Part shown: positions 34,201-46,740 of the stretch, in pieces | How positions within the stretch are numbered: position 1 is the first letter of the stretch | How the letters are laid out: each line of letters starts with the position of its first letter | Source: Desmodesmus armatus | Lineage: Eukaryota; Chlorophyta; Chlorophyceae; Sphaeropleales; Scenedesmaceae | DNA length: 64,000 nucleotides | NCBI GenBank assembly: GCA_007449985.2 | Contig: VIIQ02000136.1 | Coordinates: forward strand, 62,001 to 126,000 | Reading direction: 5' to 3' | Notes under the pieces: generated by a model | The model's input: only the letters and a program-made list of their open reading frames with translations | Database searches by the model: none | Told to the model about the DNA's origin: nothing | Position numbers and translations under genes: made by a program

Positions 34201-37200
34201 GACCTTGCAGCAGCCAACAACAACACCGCGGCGGCACAGCAGGAGCTGGAGGTCAGGAGGTGCGTTGCAGGCGGGGGACGCGGCTGGCACAGCGGGCCGT
34301 GTGCACACGTGGTTGCCTGCAAGGGCGTCAGATGTGCCAGTGCCGGTGCAGCAGTTGATGGACACAGACATGGCTTGCGAAGCCTACTAGTAGTAGGTTA
34401 CAGCAAGAACGTGGCTTCTATCAGCGAGACCCTACGTCACACTGCATGAACCAGAGCATGCAGACTGGCAAGACTCCGCCGGTCCAGGCCCCAGGCTGCC
34501 AACTCGTGGGTGTCGGTGCTCATGTGCTGCATGCAGGAAGCGCCTTGAGGCTGTGCGCAAGCAGCATGCAGTGCTGAAGCAGCAGCTGGAAGGGCAGTTC
34601 AACCACCTTGACAGCCTGGAGGCAAAGGTGAGTGGAATGGGCCAAGCTTGCAATGACGGGCACAAAGGCCAAACCTCACATGCAATGCAGGCGAAGACCT
34701 TTGTAGTCGGCTGTATCTTGTGGACTCCACTTGCATGGCCCATGCAGTGCACAAACTTTGCGGGCTCCCTACCATCCAGTATCCAAGCCTGTTTTGCTTC
34801 ATGTAAGTGCTCAGCGCCTACACAGTCAAGCTGTGACATGATGCTGCCCTGTAGGTGACGGAGCTGGAGGCCATGCGCAAGCGTGAGGAGGGCAACTTGA
34901 AGGCCCTGCAGAAGGAGCACCAGCAGCTCAAGAAGGAGCAGTTCAAGGCAGCACAGGCGTTACACGCCCTGCGCCAGGTGAGCACTCCTGCCCCTTGCCG
35001 CCTTCTGCTGCATCCCCAGCAAGCATCACCCTAGCATTTCCGCCAGTCAGGCGGGCGTAGCAGTGCTTTTGTTTGCGCCAGCTATTTACAAGGCATTGCT
35101 TGCCGTTGGTTGGTGTGCCTCTGGCCTCAAGCAGTGTTGGCCAACATGTGTGATTTTGCCTTCATCAATCACACAAGCTGTGTGCACTGTCACTGGTGTG
35201 CTTGCAGGCCGAGAAGGAGCTTATCAGCGACATTGCTGGCGGTCAGGGCCAGGCCAAGAACCTGACCTCGCGGCAGAAGCAGCTGGACGAGCAGCTGCAG
35301 CGGCAAGGGGAGCTGATGTATGCAGTGGACTTTGGCCTGCAGGTGAGTTAGAGAGGGTCGCATCACTGACTGTCGTATGATTGGGGAAAAAGCAACCCTG
35401 AGGCGTGAGCCTGAGTTCTAAGTATCTCAAAAGTGCATTTGAAAACCCCAGCACAACCGTTGCTTGTGACATACATGCTGTCATATGACTCACCAACCCC
35501 ACTGTTCGTGGTGCCGCCTTCATGACTGCTCACAACAGGAAATGGAGCACAGGATCGCTCGTGCGGGTGGGCACCGCAGCGATGACGAAGCCCGTGCGCT
35601 CAACGCACGCATTGCCGACCTCAGCAAGCTGCTGGAGACAGTCAGCGCGGAGCACAACATGCTCACCACACAGGTAAGCGTGCCATGGCCCATGAGTGAC
35701 TGCTGGGGAGTGGGCTTTGATGCGTGGGGTGCGAAGGAAACTGGCAGACAGGTGTTGCACAGAGCGCGCGATGGCAGCTTCTCAATCGTATGGCAGACAG
35801 CTGTTGACATGCGTGCTATGCCTGTTACCATGTTGCTGGGCAACATGTCACATTGCATTGCTACTGTGCATCGCAGATGAAGCAGGCAGAGTTGGACCTG
35901 TCTGACGCTCGCAGGAGCAATGGGGCCCTTACAGGTGAGTTCTTCCAGGGCTCTACCAGCCTGCAGGCCGTTGAACGGCCTGTCTGCGTGGTGCAGGTTA
36001 TTGGCATGCGCAAGCATGTCCTACCATGTTGGACCCAAGCAATGACTGGCACTGTGAGTATACCGCCTCTTCCCTGATCGTGTGGGTCTCCCCTGCGCCG
36101 GCCATTGCAGGCAACTCAAAGCGTCTGCAGGAGAGCATACAGGCGCTGCAGCTGGAGACAAGCAGTGTGGCTCGGGCACTCAAGGACACGATTGCGGCGC
36201 GGGAGAGACAGCTGGTGGAGCATGACGTCCTCAAGCTGCAGGTGAGCCATACATGCATGCTTCAGGCGGCTTGCATAGGCAGCCAATGCAAACTCTGCTC
36301 CTCTGCTGCCAATGCGCGCTATGTCAAGCTTGTTGACATGTTTAGGTCACCAATTTGCAGCGTTCAGGCTGTACCACAAGCCGTGTGGTCAGAAGTCCAA
36401 CTGACCCCGCGAGGGTTGGATGGCTGGGGGTGCGTCGCCTGGGAACAGTGCACACTGACACTGATAGCTAATTATCATCGGGATGTCCAGTCATTGTTCC
36501 ACTGCAAGACAAGGCATCCTCCTGAATCGCTCCTGCCACACATTGCATGCGGCGTGCTTTGCAGGTACAACGGTTGCGTGACGTGCTGGCAATGCATGCG
36601 ACCGACGTGTACACGTTGGAGTCCCGCAAAGTCGCGCTCAAGCTCAGCCTGGATGAGCGCCGGCACGAGATCGAGGTGCACCGGGACAGCCTGCGTGCGG
36701 AGCTCAAGCTGGCTCGTGATGACATCCACAGGTGTGACGTGCCAAGCTGTTGTTCTGTAGTGCTCAGCACGCGGCTGGCTGATGGCAGCGTGCACACGTG
36801 CCATAGCAATCAACATGTTTCACGACGAGGCCTGCCAGCAATGGTTAAAAGCCTATTACACTGCAGTGTCGTGGACGAAGCAACTGTTGTAGCGAGCTGT
36901 CCCCGGAAGTAGGCGTGCAGCCAGCACAACTGCTTACATATGGGCTTTCAGATCAGGGTTGCCCTGGTTTGATCTGCATACACGCATTGCTGCAGGATCA
37001 CACTCGAGCTGCGTGACCGCCAGACCAAGGTGGATGTGCTGCACGCCAAGTTTGAGATGCTTGCCAGCAGGGCGCATGGCACAGATGCAGACGGGGGAGA
37101 GCCCAAAAGCCAGGCCTACTACATTGTCAAGGTGGGAGCGCAACCTGTGCAGCTGAGTGCAGCTGTGCCTGTGCTGGGGCTGTTAAAAGCTCAGCCTGGA

Positions 37201-39572
37201 TTTGAAAAGTCTGTTTGCTTTTCAGCAATGGGCCACAGCATTAGTCTGATTGACGATGGGGTAACTGTAGCGGGACGCTACATGGCCTGAAAACGAAACG
37301 TCTAGCGTCGGCAAGGATGGGTTTTGGGCAGCCAGCATGAGACTGGGCAGCCAACCAGCCTGGAGAATTCACACATGCGTGGTGCATGGACTTGGTGACC
37401 CCAAGGGGTGTGACATCATCTTACGAGGCAACTTGTGATCCCATGTGCTGTACTTCCAGGCCGCTCAGGAGCGCGAGGAGTTGCAGGCCGCTGGTGATAC
37501 GCTGGACGCCAAAATCACGCAGTGTGAGGCAGAGGTGAGCTGCGGTCTCATGGCTGCTGGTGCTGCCGCCTTCAGTCTGCATCAGGTACAAAGCATCAGA
37601 CTGTCAATCCTGCTGCATGGCCCTGACTCAGTCAAGCATGGTGCCTTGAAGGTGTTCAGCAAAGCACTGCAGTCCGATGTATGGCCCGCAGGGTGCTTCA
37701 ACAGCAGCTCCCTCCATTACTCCTAGTGGCGCCCCTTCATCGTGCAGAGTGCTGGACAAGCAGTGCATGTCATTGTCCAATGCGGCAGGGGTTGGTTGCT
37801 TGTTCTGCTAACTCCGTTAACATCACTAGCATCAGCTGCCAATACTACTGTGAGCTCACTGTCTGTCCTGCCGTGCTGCCAGGTGGGGGCGCTGACCAAC
37901 ATTCTCTGGCAGATGCAGGCTACGAATGTTGCATTTAGTGCAAGCCTGAGGGCTGCTGAGGCTGACATCACCCCAGAGCAGCAGAAAGCGCTCAGGTGCG
38001 GTCGGCGGCATCTGCAGCTCTAGGGTCTATGCAGGCCTGGCCTGCATCACACATGCAAGTTGGCACAGCCGCTGCTGGGCAGAGCATTCAATGCTCTGAG
38101 GTTCTGATAGATGCCACGTTTGGTTTGGCCCAAACACACACCTCAGTGGCACAACTCAGTGCATATTATGACAGTGAAAAGGGTCAAGTGGCCAGTAATG
38201 GCAACAGTGCTGCACTGCCAAACAGTGGGCTCTCAATGTAACACTGCTGTGATGGTTGTGGCCCTTGCTGCACAGGGATCAGCTGGACGCCAGCTATGAC
38301 AAGCTCAAGGCATTGAGGCAGGAGGAAGCAGCCCTGCTGGCTGAGCTGGCAGCGCAGCAGGCCTCAACCAGCAGCAGCACTGTCGAGCTGGCGGGGCTGC
38401 AGGCACAGCTGGAAGACGCAGCACATCGTAAGGTATCCTGCGGCAGGGGTGTCAGTGGCTTGCACATGTATATGCGCGATAAGCATGCTCACATCATCAC
38501 AACCCTCTGATAATTCAGCAACATTGTCCAGCTGCAGCTTTTGCAATGTCTGGGCACAGTGAGCGAGGTATACGCTGGTACCAGACCCGAGGGATGCTCC
38601 CCTCTGTTGAAGTGCGCGCTGTGCTCTGCTTGTCACAGGCTGAGGCTCAAAAACAGCTCGAAGAGCAGCAGGAGAAGCAGGCACGCGCCCTCAAGGCTGT
38701 CCAGCGTGCGCAGAAGCTACTGGCCACGCACGCCAGCATGACGCAGCAGCGCGCAGCCAGCGCAGGCAGCCATGGGCGGGGCAGCGGCAACGGTAGCGCC
38801 AGCAGCAGCGGGGCCAGCACGCACAGGGATGCATCCGCAGCAGCAGCATCAGCAGCAGCTGGGGTTCCTGGGGTCAGGGTGGGGCTGTGGTGGTAGATGC
38901 TGGGGAGTTGGAGGCGGATGTGCAGCTGACGCAGCTGCGGCTGGTGATGCGGGGGATGCTGCAGGAGCTGCGGGCGCTGGATGCACAGAATCCAGGTGAG
39001 CCGACACTGGTTGACAGGGTCTTGCTCTGCAGCTTTGCGTTGAGGGCCCTGTCCTCCCATGCAAGGTGTTGCAAGGTGTGGATGTTCAAGTGCATGCAGT
39101 GACACATCGTGTGTTACTGTGGACTCGCCACAAGATGCTGTGTTCGTGGTTGGGATGCTTGGGCAGCTTGGTAGCACAGTGTGCACCAGCATGGTATGAG
39201 CATGGTTATGTCCCGACATTTGAGACGGGCGTGTTGTGTTACCTTCAGGGGACAGGTTGACATTAGGTATGCTGCCCTATAAGCTGCCATGCGCTCCCTG
39301 CACTGTTGCCCTTGCATGCAGAGGCTGGCATTGCAGCAGTGCTCACGGAGGCGGGCTTCAAGCTCCCAAGCAGCAGCACTGTCAGCAGCAGGTCGGTCAG
39401 CAGAGCAGGCAGCAAAGCAGGGTCGCTAGGCCGCAGCCCTTCGTCAACGGGGCACAGTGTTGAGGGAGGCAGCACGAAAGCAAGCAGCATTGTGAGCAGC
39501 AGCAGCAAAGGCAAGCTGGCAGCTTCAGGCTTGGGGAAAATTGCGTCAGTCAAGAACATCCAGTTTGGTTGA
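31252..39572 (+). CDS. FAP59: CCDC39/FAP59 axonemal 96-nm ruler protein
   Basis: 24 exons sum to 2874 nt (957 residues; human CCDC39 has 941): 31252-31285, 31383-31465, 31560-31679, 31855-31920, 32215-32325, 32560-32657, 32906-33014, 33273-33398, 33713-33797, 34043-34259, 34537-34627, 34855-34977, 35208-35342, 35539-35673, 35877-35934, 36111-36241, 36565-36731, 36996-37131, 37460-37534, 37883-37995, 38276-38432, 38639-38792, 38897-38995, 39322-39572. The short intron 38793-38896 was inferred from phase. Almost all of it is coiled coil. Family landmarks in order: PPFANAENRELDAQI, MNWNQEELDQW, ERQDLIRQWDEA, GEIANNREC, SQAYYIVKAAQEREELQ with GDTLDAKI, and a Ser-rich tail. With CCDC40/FAP172 it sets the 96-nm repeat for inner dynein arms and radial spokes. 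TGTAA at 39638-39642. Confidence 0.96.
37266..37295. mobile_element. 30-bp LTR-end fragment inside FAP59 intron 18
   Basis: The reverse complement of these 30 bp equals 17347-17376, including the palindromic TGTAGCGTCCCGCTACA core and the preceding cgttttcaggcca. It carries the short-form LTR junction at a third locus. The rest of the intron shows no similarity. Confidence 0.75.
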
Positions 39573-39637
39573 GCAACTGTGGGCTTGCTGCTCTGCCGTA
39601 CCCAACTGCTGCACCGTTCAAACGAATTGATCAATGA

Positions 39638-39642
39638 TGTAA
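39638..39642 (+). promoter_or_regulatory. TGTAA poly(A) signal, FAP59
   Basis: TGTAA lies 66 nt after the TGA stop of the CCDC39/FAP59 gene. Confidence 0.5.
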
Positions 39643-39789
39643 CGATTGCGTATTGGGCGTGTGTTGGCAGGGGAGTGAATGCCCTGGAAGTAGAGCTGGT
39701 TTCAAGATTGTTGCGGCCGTGACGACTTTGACAATACTGGTTTTACTGAAAACACCAACACAGATCTTCAGCCATCAAAGTTCGTCATC

Positions 39790-42296
39790 ATGCAGGCAAT
39801 GCAGCCACAGCCACACAGACTTACAGGAAGAGCTCAACATAGCCACTCACACCGCGTGAGGCCTAGTGTGGCAGTCAGAGCTGCAGTGGACAGCAACACC
39901 AGGGCAGTTCCTGCCACACCCGACCTGCAGGTGCGCAATGCTGTGTACATACCCTGGATTCCTTGCGTGCCAGTTTCAAAAGAGGCTACTTCAGTCTATT
40001 GTCAGTATGAAGGGCGCCCCTGACAGTCTGCACTCTTCCCTTGCTAGAGGGGATGGGTGTGTTGGCGTGGTTGGCAGTCTGACCTCGTGTTGGTTGGCGC
40101 GGTTGGCAGTCTGACATTTCGTGAGGAGCAGCTGTGTACACCGTGTGTTACCTCACACACGCCGGCATCAATCTTTTTACTGCAGGTCAGTCAGGCAGTG
40201 ACTGCAATTGAAACAGCCTGGCAAGCTGGAATCAAGCGGCAGCGGATTGAGCTGCTGCTGCCACTCATTGGTGCAACAGACCTGGATGACTGGTGAGCGA
40301 GTCAGTCACTTGTCAACTCACCCTGCACTTCAAATTAGTGCGGGGCAGATCAGTGCAGCTCAGATGAGTGCAGTGCGCTGCAGCGCAGGGACTCAAAGAC
40401 ACCACCAGTTGCACAGCTAAGGCGATGCATGATATCAGCAGTGGCATTGCCAGGTGGTGGAATGCACGCCGCGTCTTTGCCTCTGTGACTGTACAATATC
40501 ACCATGTGTGCAGCCTCGGCAGTGGAAAGCTCCATGACTATCACAGCTGCACAACCTGTCACGGCCAATGCAGCAGCAGCACTTTGCAGCTGGCAGCCTG
40601 GATTGGCAGCTTAGGCTGACTGCCATGTGACAGCAGCCAAGCAGGCTCACAATGTCTGCAGCAAAAAGGAAGTGTTTTGATCAGGGAAGTGTATCTGTCT
40701 TTGGTGTCGCAGGCCTGGCGGCATTCGGCAGCAGTTCAAAGCAGCAGCACCCTTGATGGAAGGTGAGCACGTGGAATGTGTGGGGCCACGCCCCCCCCCC
40801 CATGTGTCTTATTCTATCTTACCAAGCAGTTGCAGGGGTTCAGCACACCTCAGCACAACTGCATCCTTTTGTGCGGGCTCCGCTCTGGCCTTTCAGTAAT
40901 TGGATGTTACACAGAAACCATTTAACTTACCCTCCTTCCCACCACACTCGAACACTACAAACCATCTAACTTCAACCATCTAACTTACCCTCCTTCCCAC
41001 CACACTCGAACACTTCAAACCGAAACAATGCTCCTCTTTTGCATACACCTGCAATTGTGTTTTTCCATGTCTACAGGTATACTGAAGCAGCTGAAGCAGA
41101 AAGAGGGCCTACAAGGGCCGCTGGATGTTGAGATATGGGATCAAGGTAACATGCTGAGGGGGGGGGGGGGCTGCGGGCAAGGAGGGGGGGGGGCGCGAGG
41201 GAAGGGGGTGGGTGGGAAGGTGGCAGAATCTGCGCAGACGGGGGGGGGGGGAGTAATTTTCGAAATCCTGCTGCAGCGCATCATGCGTCAATGCACAACG
41301 CAATGTTGCTGTAGCGGTGCCTTTGCATGGAGCTGGTAGTCTACCACCCCTTTTGCAGCAGGTTCCTGCCTGCAGAACTGGCATCTAATACACATGCTCA
41401 GGCATTGCTGTTGTTTCCTTGTCTCACTCAGCACCATGCTGCACCCCACCGGACTGTAGTAGCTCTCACAGAAGCTGTTGTGTGGTTGTGGCATTGTTTG
41501 TTTGCTTGTTCAGGTGATGCTGTGGGGGCCTGGTTTGGTGATAAGCTGGCAGCTGTGCTGTTCCCAACAGCAGACACACGCAAGCAGCTACAGCAGCTGG
41601 CGGAGCGGAGCCCGAATCCACCTGAGCTGCTAATAATCGCCAACCCACAATGGGAGCTGGAGGTGGGTGCTGGCACACTCGCATGTTCAGTATATGCTAC
41701 CTGCATGTATTGTCTATCCCAAACACACCTGGCGGCAGCAGCAGCAGTGATAGGTCAGCCTGTTGATACTTCCCCCCGCTAACTTATTGCCAACCCACAG
41801 TGGGAGCTGGAGGTGGGTGCAGGCCGCACGCATGTCCCCAGTGCATCCAACATGGTCAACTCACGGCGGCAGCAGCAGCAGCAGGCAGCCCCCCTACCCA
41901 GTGATAGAAGCGCACCCAGGAAGGGGGTCAGTAGTGCCCGCGGGGGGCTGGGGGAAGTTGTGAGGTTTTTCCCCCAAAGGGTGGGGGGTGGGGGGGGGGG
42001 GAGTGGCAGGAGCATTTTCTGGGGGAGAGTGGAGAGGGGGGCTGGCTGTGGGTGGCTGCGAGTGTGTGTTTGGGATTGGTGGGTTACAATAGTGACAGGA
42101 GTGTGTTGGGAGGATTCTGGAGGGTTTTGTTGTAATGGTGGTGGTGGGGGGGGATGTAATGGTGGGAGCATGTTTTTTTTGGGGGGGGGGGGGGAGGCAT
42201 ATAGTAGCGGTGGCATCACTGATAGCCTGGGATTATCACCAACGCCACCACTACTATCTGCCTCCCATCACTCCACAGGCTGTGTGTGTGTGGGGT

Positions 42297-42346
<50 letters not shown>

Positions 42347-45300
42347 GGGTCAAGGGCTCAGACACAATGGGGCGTGGGTGCATGCAACACCTAGGTCTGC
42401 CATGTCATCATGACACGATCGAAAACATGCGGAGTGTAACGGTTACGCCAACGAACCAACAAGTGGTCAGGTGGGGTGGTCGGCATGAAAACAAATTTGC
42501 GGTCATGTGCACTGTGCCGGAGTGGTGGGGGTTGGTGGTATCATATCGCTGGGCACAACTAGGGCTGGTAGGGGGTGGCTGACATTGCACAGACCTTGCA
42601 TTACTTATATGCAAGTCTATGCCTTGAAGAGACGCCATCAGGTTGTACGGCTTAACCACCACAAGTGTGGGCAGGTTGTATGACCTATTGTGGTTGTGCC
42701 AATGCATGGTCTTGCTTACTCACACACCTTTGTACGTGAGCGGTCTGTTGTCTTGTGCCCTGGGGGGGGGGGCAGGGGAGGGGGTTACAGTGTCAGCGGC
42801 TCTCGCATCTCGACCGCTGCATAAGAGCTGGCATCACAGTACACGTCACACAGGTAATACGCTGACGCCTCAGAATGCCTCAGAATAGGACAGATGGGGT
42901 GCTCAAAGTGTAAGTATGGGCAAGAGCAGACTTCAAGCCGCTCTGGCACCAGGGTTTAGGTTTATGTTGAGTTTAGGTTTAGGTTTAGGGTTCAAACCCA
43001 AAAACTCAAAAACCCTAAACCCAAAACCTAGCAACGCCCTAGTGAGACACGCTACTGGGGGCGCCCAAAGCTATCGCTCTAATTACCAGAAGCCCTATTT
43101 GTGACATGCTGTGCAGCAGTCCTGGGGGTAGTCATAGTGGTGATAATGATACTATGAAAGGCGCGCATATGGTGGCTGTGACCGCACATGCAGTTGTGTT
43201 TCCAGGTATGCAGGTCTGGGCCTTGCAGCAACAGCATCAGGTCACAAAATGCACCGACCGTGAAGGTGGGCATGTTCTGTGACCTGTTGTTGTTGCGCCA
43301 AGGCATGGACATGCTTACTCAGACACCTCTGTACCTGAGCGGTCTGGTGCCCTAGTGCCTTGAAGGGAGGGGGGGGTTGAGGCCAAGGGGGAGTGCACTG
43401 TCAGCAGCTATTGAACTTGACTGCTGCACAAGACCTGGCATTACATTACACGCGGTCTGATACTCTAGTGGGGGGTAGTGATGGTGGTGTGTGTGTGTGT
43501 GGGGGGGGGGGGGGGCTGGAAGGGGGGTCAGCGATGGTAATGTGTTAGCAGCCCTTGGACTTGAATGCTGCACAAGACCTGCCATGCCGTTTGGTGTCGG
43601 ACAGCCACAAGCTACACATGTACTGTGGTTATCACTCAGGGTATGGTCATGCACATGCCTCAATGGGGGCGTTCACAGTTTCTTGTGTGAGATGCTGTGC
43701 AGCAGTCCTGGGAGTAATCATAGTGGTGATAATGATAGTATGAAAGGCGCGCATAGGGTGGCTGTGATCGCACATGACCTTGTGTTTCCAGGTATGCAGA
43801 TCTGGGCCTTGCAGCAACAGCATCAGGTCATAAAACTTGCCGACCCTGAAGGTGGGCAGGTTGTATGACCTGTTGTGGTTGCACCAAGGCTTAGGCGTGC
43901 GTACTCGGACACCAATGCATGTGAGCGGTCTGATGCCCTGAGCCCCGAGGGTGGAGAGGCCCGCGGGGGGGGGGGGGGGTATCAGCAGCTCTCGTACTTG
44001 TATGCTGCACAAGACCTGGCAAGCCAGCACAAGCTTTGAAAGTAAAACATTGTGACACCCCGCGTTTTGTTACTGATTTTTTCTCAGCCCTCAGGTTGGA
44101 TGGGTGGGGTGCTCACGTGTGCACAGTGTAGATTGTGACATGCTGTGCAGCAGTGATGGTGGTATTGGTGGTGCTGGTCCCATAAGCAGGCGGCATGTCG
44201 AGGGGGATGGGGTAGCAGCAAACGCACAGGAGCTTGTGTTGTTAGGTATGCAGTTTTATGCCTTGGCAAGCTGCCCTCAGGTCGGTGTAGACTCTCACGC
44301 CTCAATGTGGGTGTCCTCACTGACCTGTTGTTAATAATTATGATATAATATATATATATAGTTATATATTATAATCTCAATAATTATATATAGAGTATTA
44401 ATATTATTTATTACAGCCAATGCATTGATCCGATCAGGCTGTGTGCCCCTGGTGAGAGAGGGCCAGGAGTGCCATTGCCTTAGCCCTGTGATGAGCCGTC
44501 CTCAAAGGATGCGAGGCCAATGGGAGGAATCCCATGGCGGTTCGATACAAAGGGGGTGTATCGGATTCTTTTTTTCTTTCTGTTCTGTGTGCCTTGCAAC
44601 CATTGCACCTGAGTGGTTGTTGCCCTTAGTGTGTGTGGCATAGAGATCACATGTGTAGCAAGCCTAATTGGAACATGTGAGTCACATGTGACGACTTACT
44701 TGAAGTGCACATGCATGCCTTGCAAGCATGCCATGCTAGCCAGTGGCTACAGCGTCCTACACAACTGCATAGCAGATTCAAAGTTCAAGGAAGAATGTTG
44801 TGATCCTGCATGACCGCGAGTGTTTGCAATGGCGTATAATATGTAGCTACGGAAGGGATTTGTGTGTCGACAGATGGAGTACTTGGGTACATGCAAGCTT
44901 GTGTGGGGCCCAAGGGGGGGGGGGGGGTCAAGCCAATTCTTGGGACATTCGTGCTGCACACCAACTGGCAATGTGGGGAGGCATTACTTGGGTGGTGTCA
45001 TGCATGACTGTGCAGGGTGGAAGTTTTTGCAGGGCGGGGAATGATGGGGAGCAGTGGTGGTGATGGTGATACCGGTGGTTTTGTAAACACTAGCAGGTAG
45101 CAGGGTGGTTGTGGTTGCTGAAGCGTGATGTTCTGCAAGTGTGCAAGTGCACGCCTTGGGGGGACAGCACTAGGTCACTCAGCTGCTTTGCTTTCACGTT
45201 ACAGCTGAGCGACCTGATGCGGCCTTTTCAAGGCAGGGCACTTACATGGCATTCAACCAAACACGGGAGGTCTGATGCGCTCATTGGACCACCCGAGGTG

Positions 45301-46740
45301 GTGTTTCGAGCACCACAGCAGCCTTGAGCGATGCTATCCTAATGTTTGGCGACCTGATGCTGTCCTTCTGATACATGGGCACACATGCATGGCTTCCTAA
45401 TAAATGCGAGTTGTATGTGGCCTTTGTTGCGGGGGGTATATTGAGTTTCACAGCAATGCGCGCGGTTGATGGGGAGTGCGGCTGTGAATGCATGTGCACA
45501 TGTGAAGCACAGGATGCACGAGTTGGTGCAGTGACGCGTGTGCAAGATCGCATTGGTACCTCGTGATAGTGGCATCTGGCATGTACTGGTTTAGCGCTGG
45601 CTCCCTTGCAGGAGCCCACTTTTTCCAAAAGTATACAAAGCATATCAACAAAGTACACAGTACTGCAGGTGATTGTACTGCAGGTTACTTTCTGAGTTTG
45701 TGGTTGGCTCTGATAAGGAGGGCAACATGCACAGATCTCCCTGATCCTCTGACACGTAGTACTGTAGAGTATGTCTGTCTTGGTGTGCTGCAGGGCAATT
45801 TGGTGGGTCAGTGTGGCTTTGGCTCCCGCAAGGAGGCTGCCATGCATGCTTCTCCAGATCTCATAATGCACTTTTCTTCACCTTTGTTGTTCCATGTCTG
45901 TGTGTGTTTGTGTGCTGCAGGGCAATTTGGTTAGTGAGTTTGGCTTTGGTTCCCGCAAGGAGGCTGCCATGGCGCTGGTGGAAAGCTTTGAGCCCCTACT
46001 GGCTCAAACAGCTGCGGGTGGCTGGAGACGAGCTGAGGCTGCTCAGGGCCTACCCCGGCAAATGGCAGGTACGCGTCATTGGTTCGTGTGACCTCTGCTG
46101 TTCGTCTGCTGTGGTGTATAGTGTGCCAGAGTGACCCAATCTACAAAATGGGGGGGGGGGGCTTGGTGGATGCTTTGGGAGTTGTGGGCATTGGAGGGCT
46201 GTTGGAGATGAGTTGCGGCCGTGTCTGTGGTTTGCTGAGTTGTCTCCTTGTCGAGTCATGTCCAAGCCTGTGGGGTGCGTGCAGCTGCATGTGGTGAAGG
46301 GTGACGGCAGCAACCCAGCTGCTGCAGACAATCAGAACCAACGCCAGATAACCCTTTGCCGACCAATGGTGCACCCCAGTAATGTTGGCCCTGCTGTTCC
46401 AGGTCTGTGCTTTGCATGCAGCTGCAGTGGTGAAGCGCGGCGGCAGCAACCAGCTGCTGTTGAGTTGTGAACATTATCCCAATCAAACGTATGCCATGTT
46501 TGCACCCGAGTATAGCTAACACTGCTATTTGTGTCTGTGTGTTGCCCGCAGCTGCATGTGGTGAAGCGTGACGGCAGCAACCAGCTGCTGCAGACATTTG
46601 ATGAGAAGCCGAGTTATGCTCAGTTGCAGGTTGCGCTGACGGAGTGGCCTGAGGCGGCAACCAACAAGAGCCTCATGGACCGCCTTAGGGATGAGGTGCA
46701 GTTCATTCAGGATACAGCACAGCAGAACAAGAAAGAGTGA
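39790..46740 (+). CDS. DUF1995 plastid protein, exon 6 frameshifted
   Basis: Exons 39790-39930, 40186-40292, 40713-40762, 41077-41145, 41514-41662, 45921-46068 and 46552-46740. The N-terminus (RPSVAVRAAV) resembles a chloroplast transit peptide. DUF1995 features follow: VSQAVTAIETAWQAGIKRQR, IELLLPLIGATDLDDWPGG, VLFPTADTRKQLQQLAE, ELLIIANPQWELE, VSEFGFGSRKEAA, LLRAYPGKWQ. Plant relatives include LPA3, which helps photosystem II assembly; others have no known role. Exon 6 needs a one-base shift at cccc (about 45989-45992): upstream reads VESFEP, downstream YWLKQLRVAGDELRLL. The exon total is therefore 853 nt, one base over a whole frame. Intron 5 is 4.26 kb. Decoy copies accompany the ends of exon 5 and the starts of exons 6 and 7. 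Confidence 0.85.
41780..41825 (+). repeat. Decoy copy of DUF1995 exon 5 end
   Basis: ttgccaacccacagtgggag and the following ctggaggtgggtgc repeat the exon 5 end and donor at 41635-41672, about 150 bp downstream, inside intron 5. Confidence 0.8.
42297..42345 (+). repeat. 49-nt poly-G run
   Basis: An uninterrupted G run of 49 follows a TG repeat in DUF1995 intron 5. Many shorter G runs (10-14) occur nearby (41159, 41991, 42180, 43501, 43967). Its exact length is unlikely to be reliable. Confidence 0.9.
42590..44340 (+). repeat. Diverged long tandem repeats (about 450-590 bp) in intron 5
   Basis: gtgacatgctgtgcagcag occurs at 43101 and 44135 and as gtgagatgctg... at 43687. Between them a shared order recurs: gtggtgataatgata, gaaaggcgcgcata, tttccaggtatgcag, ccttgcagcaacagcatcag, gacctgttgt, gagcggtctg. 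An older copy starts near 42590. There is no coding signal. Confidence 0.75.
42945..43030. repeat. Interstitial telomere-like repeats, head to head
   Basis: Degenerate TTTAGG/TTTAGGG units (ggtttaggtttagggttc) run into reverse-oriented units (aaaccctaaacccaaaacc). TTTAGGG is the plant-type telomere unit, also found in many green algae. The order TTTAGGG then CCCTAAA is that expected of a telomere-telomere junction, though only about 80 bp survive. Confidence 0.7.
44330..44416. other. AT-rich island
   Basis: About 87 bp are almost pure A/T (ttaataattatgatataata and similar) with partial dyad symmetry around tatagttata, inside otherwise GC-rich intron sequence. No gene is associated. Confidence 0.8.
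45790..45855 (+). repeat. Decoy copy of DUF1995 exon 6 start
   Basis: gtgctgcagggcaatttggt and the following codons to gaggctgccatg repeat the acceptor and start of exon 6 (45911-45972). The copy then diverges and lacks the second half of the exon. It is an upstream decoy acceptor. Confidence 0.85.
46268..46465 (+). repeat. Two decoy copies of DUF1995 exon 7 start
   Basis: The real start of exon 7 (gcagctgcatgtggtgaagc, from 46548) is preceded by copies at about 46278-46332 (one extra C after agcaacc) and about 46418-46465 (one base short in ctgcagtggtg). Both indels break the frame, marking them as nonfunctional acceptor copies. The unit is about 130 bp. Confidence 0.85.

Noticed and set aside
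42297..42345. Glycine-rich frames through the poly-G run
   Set aside because: Simple homopolymer in an intron; reading frames across it have no meaning.
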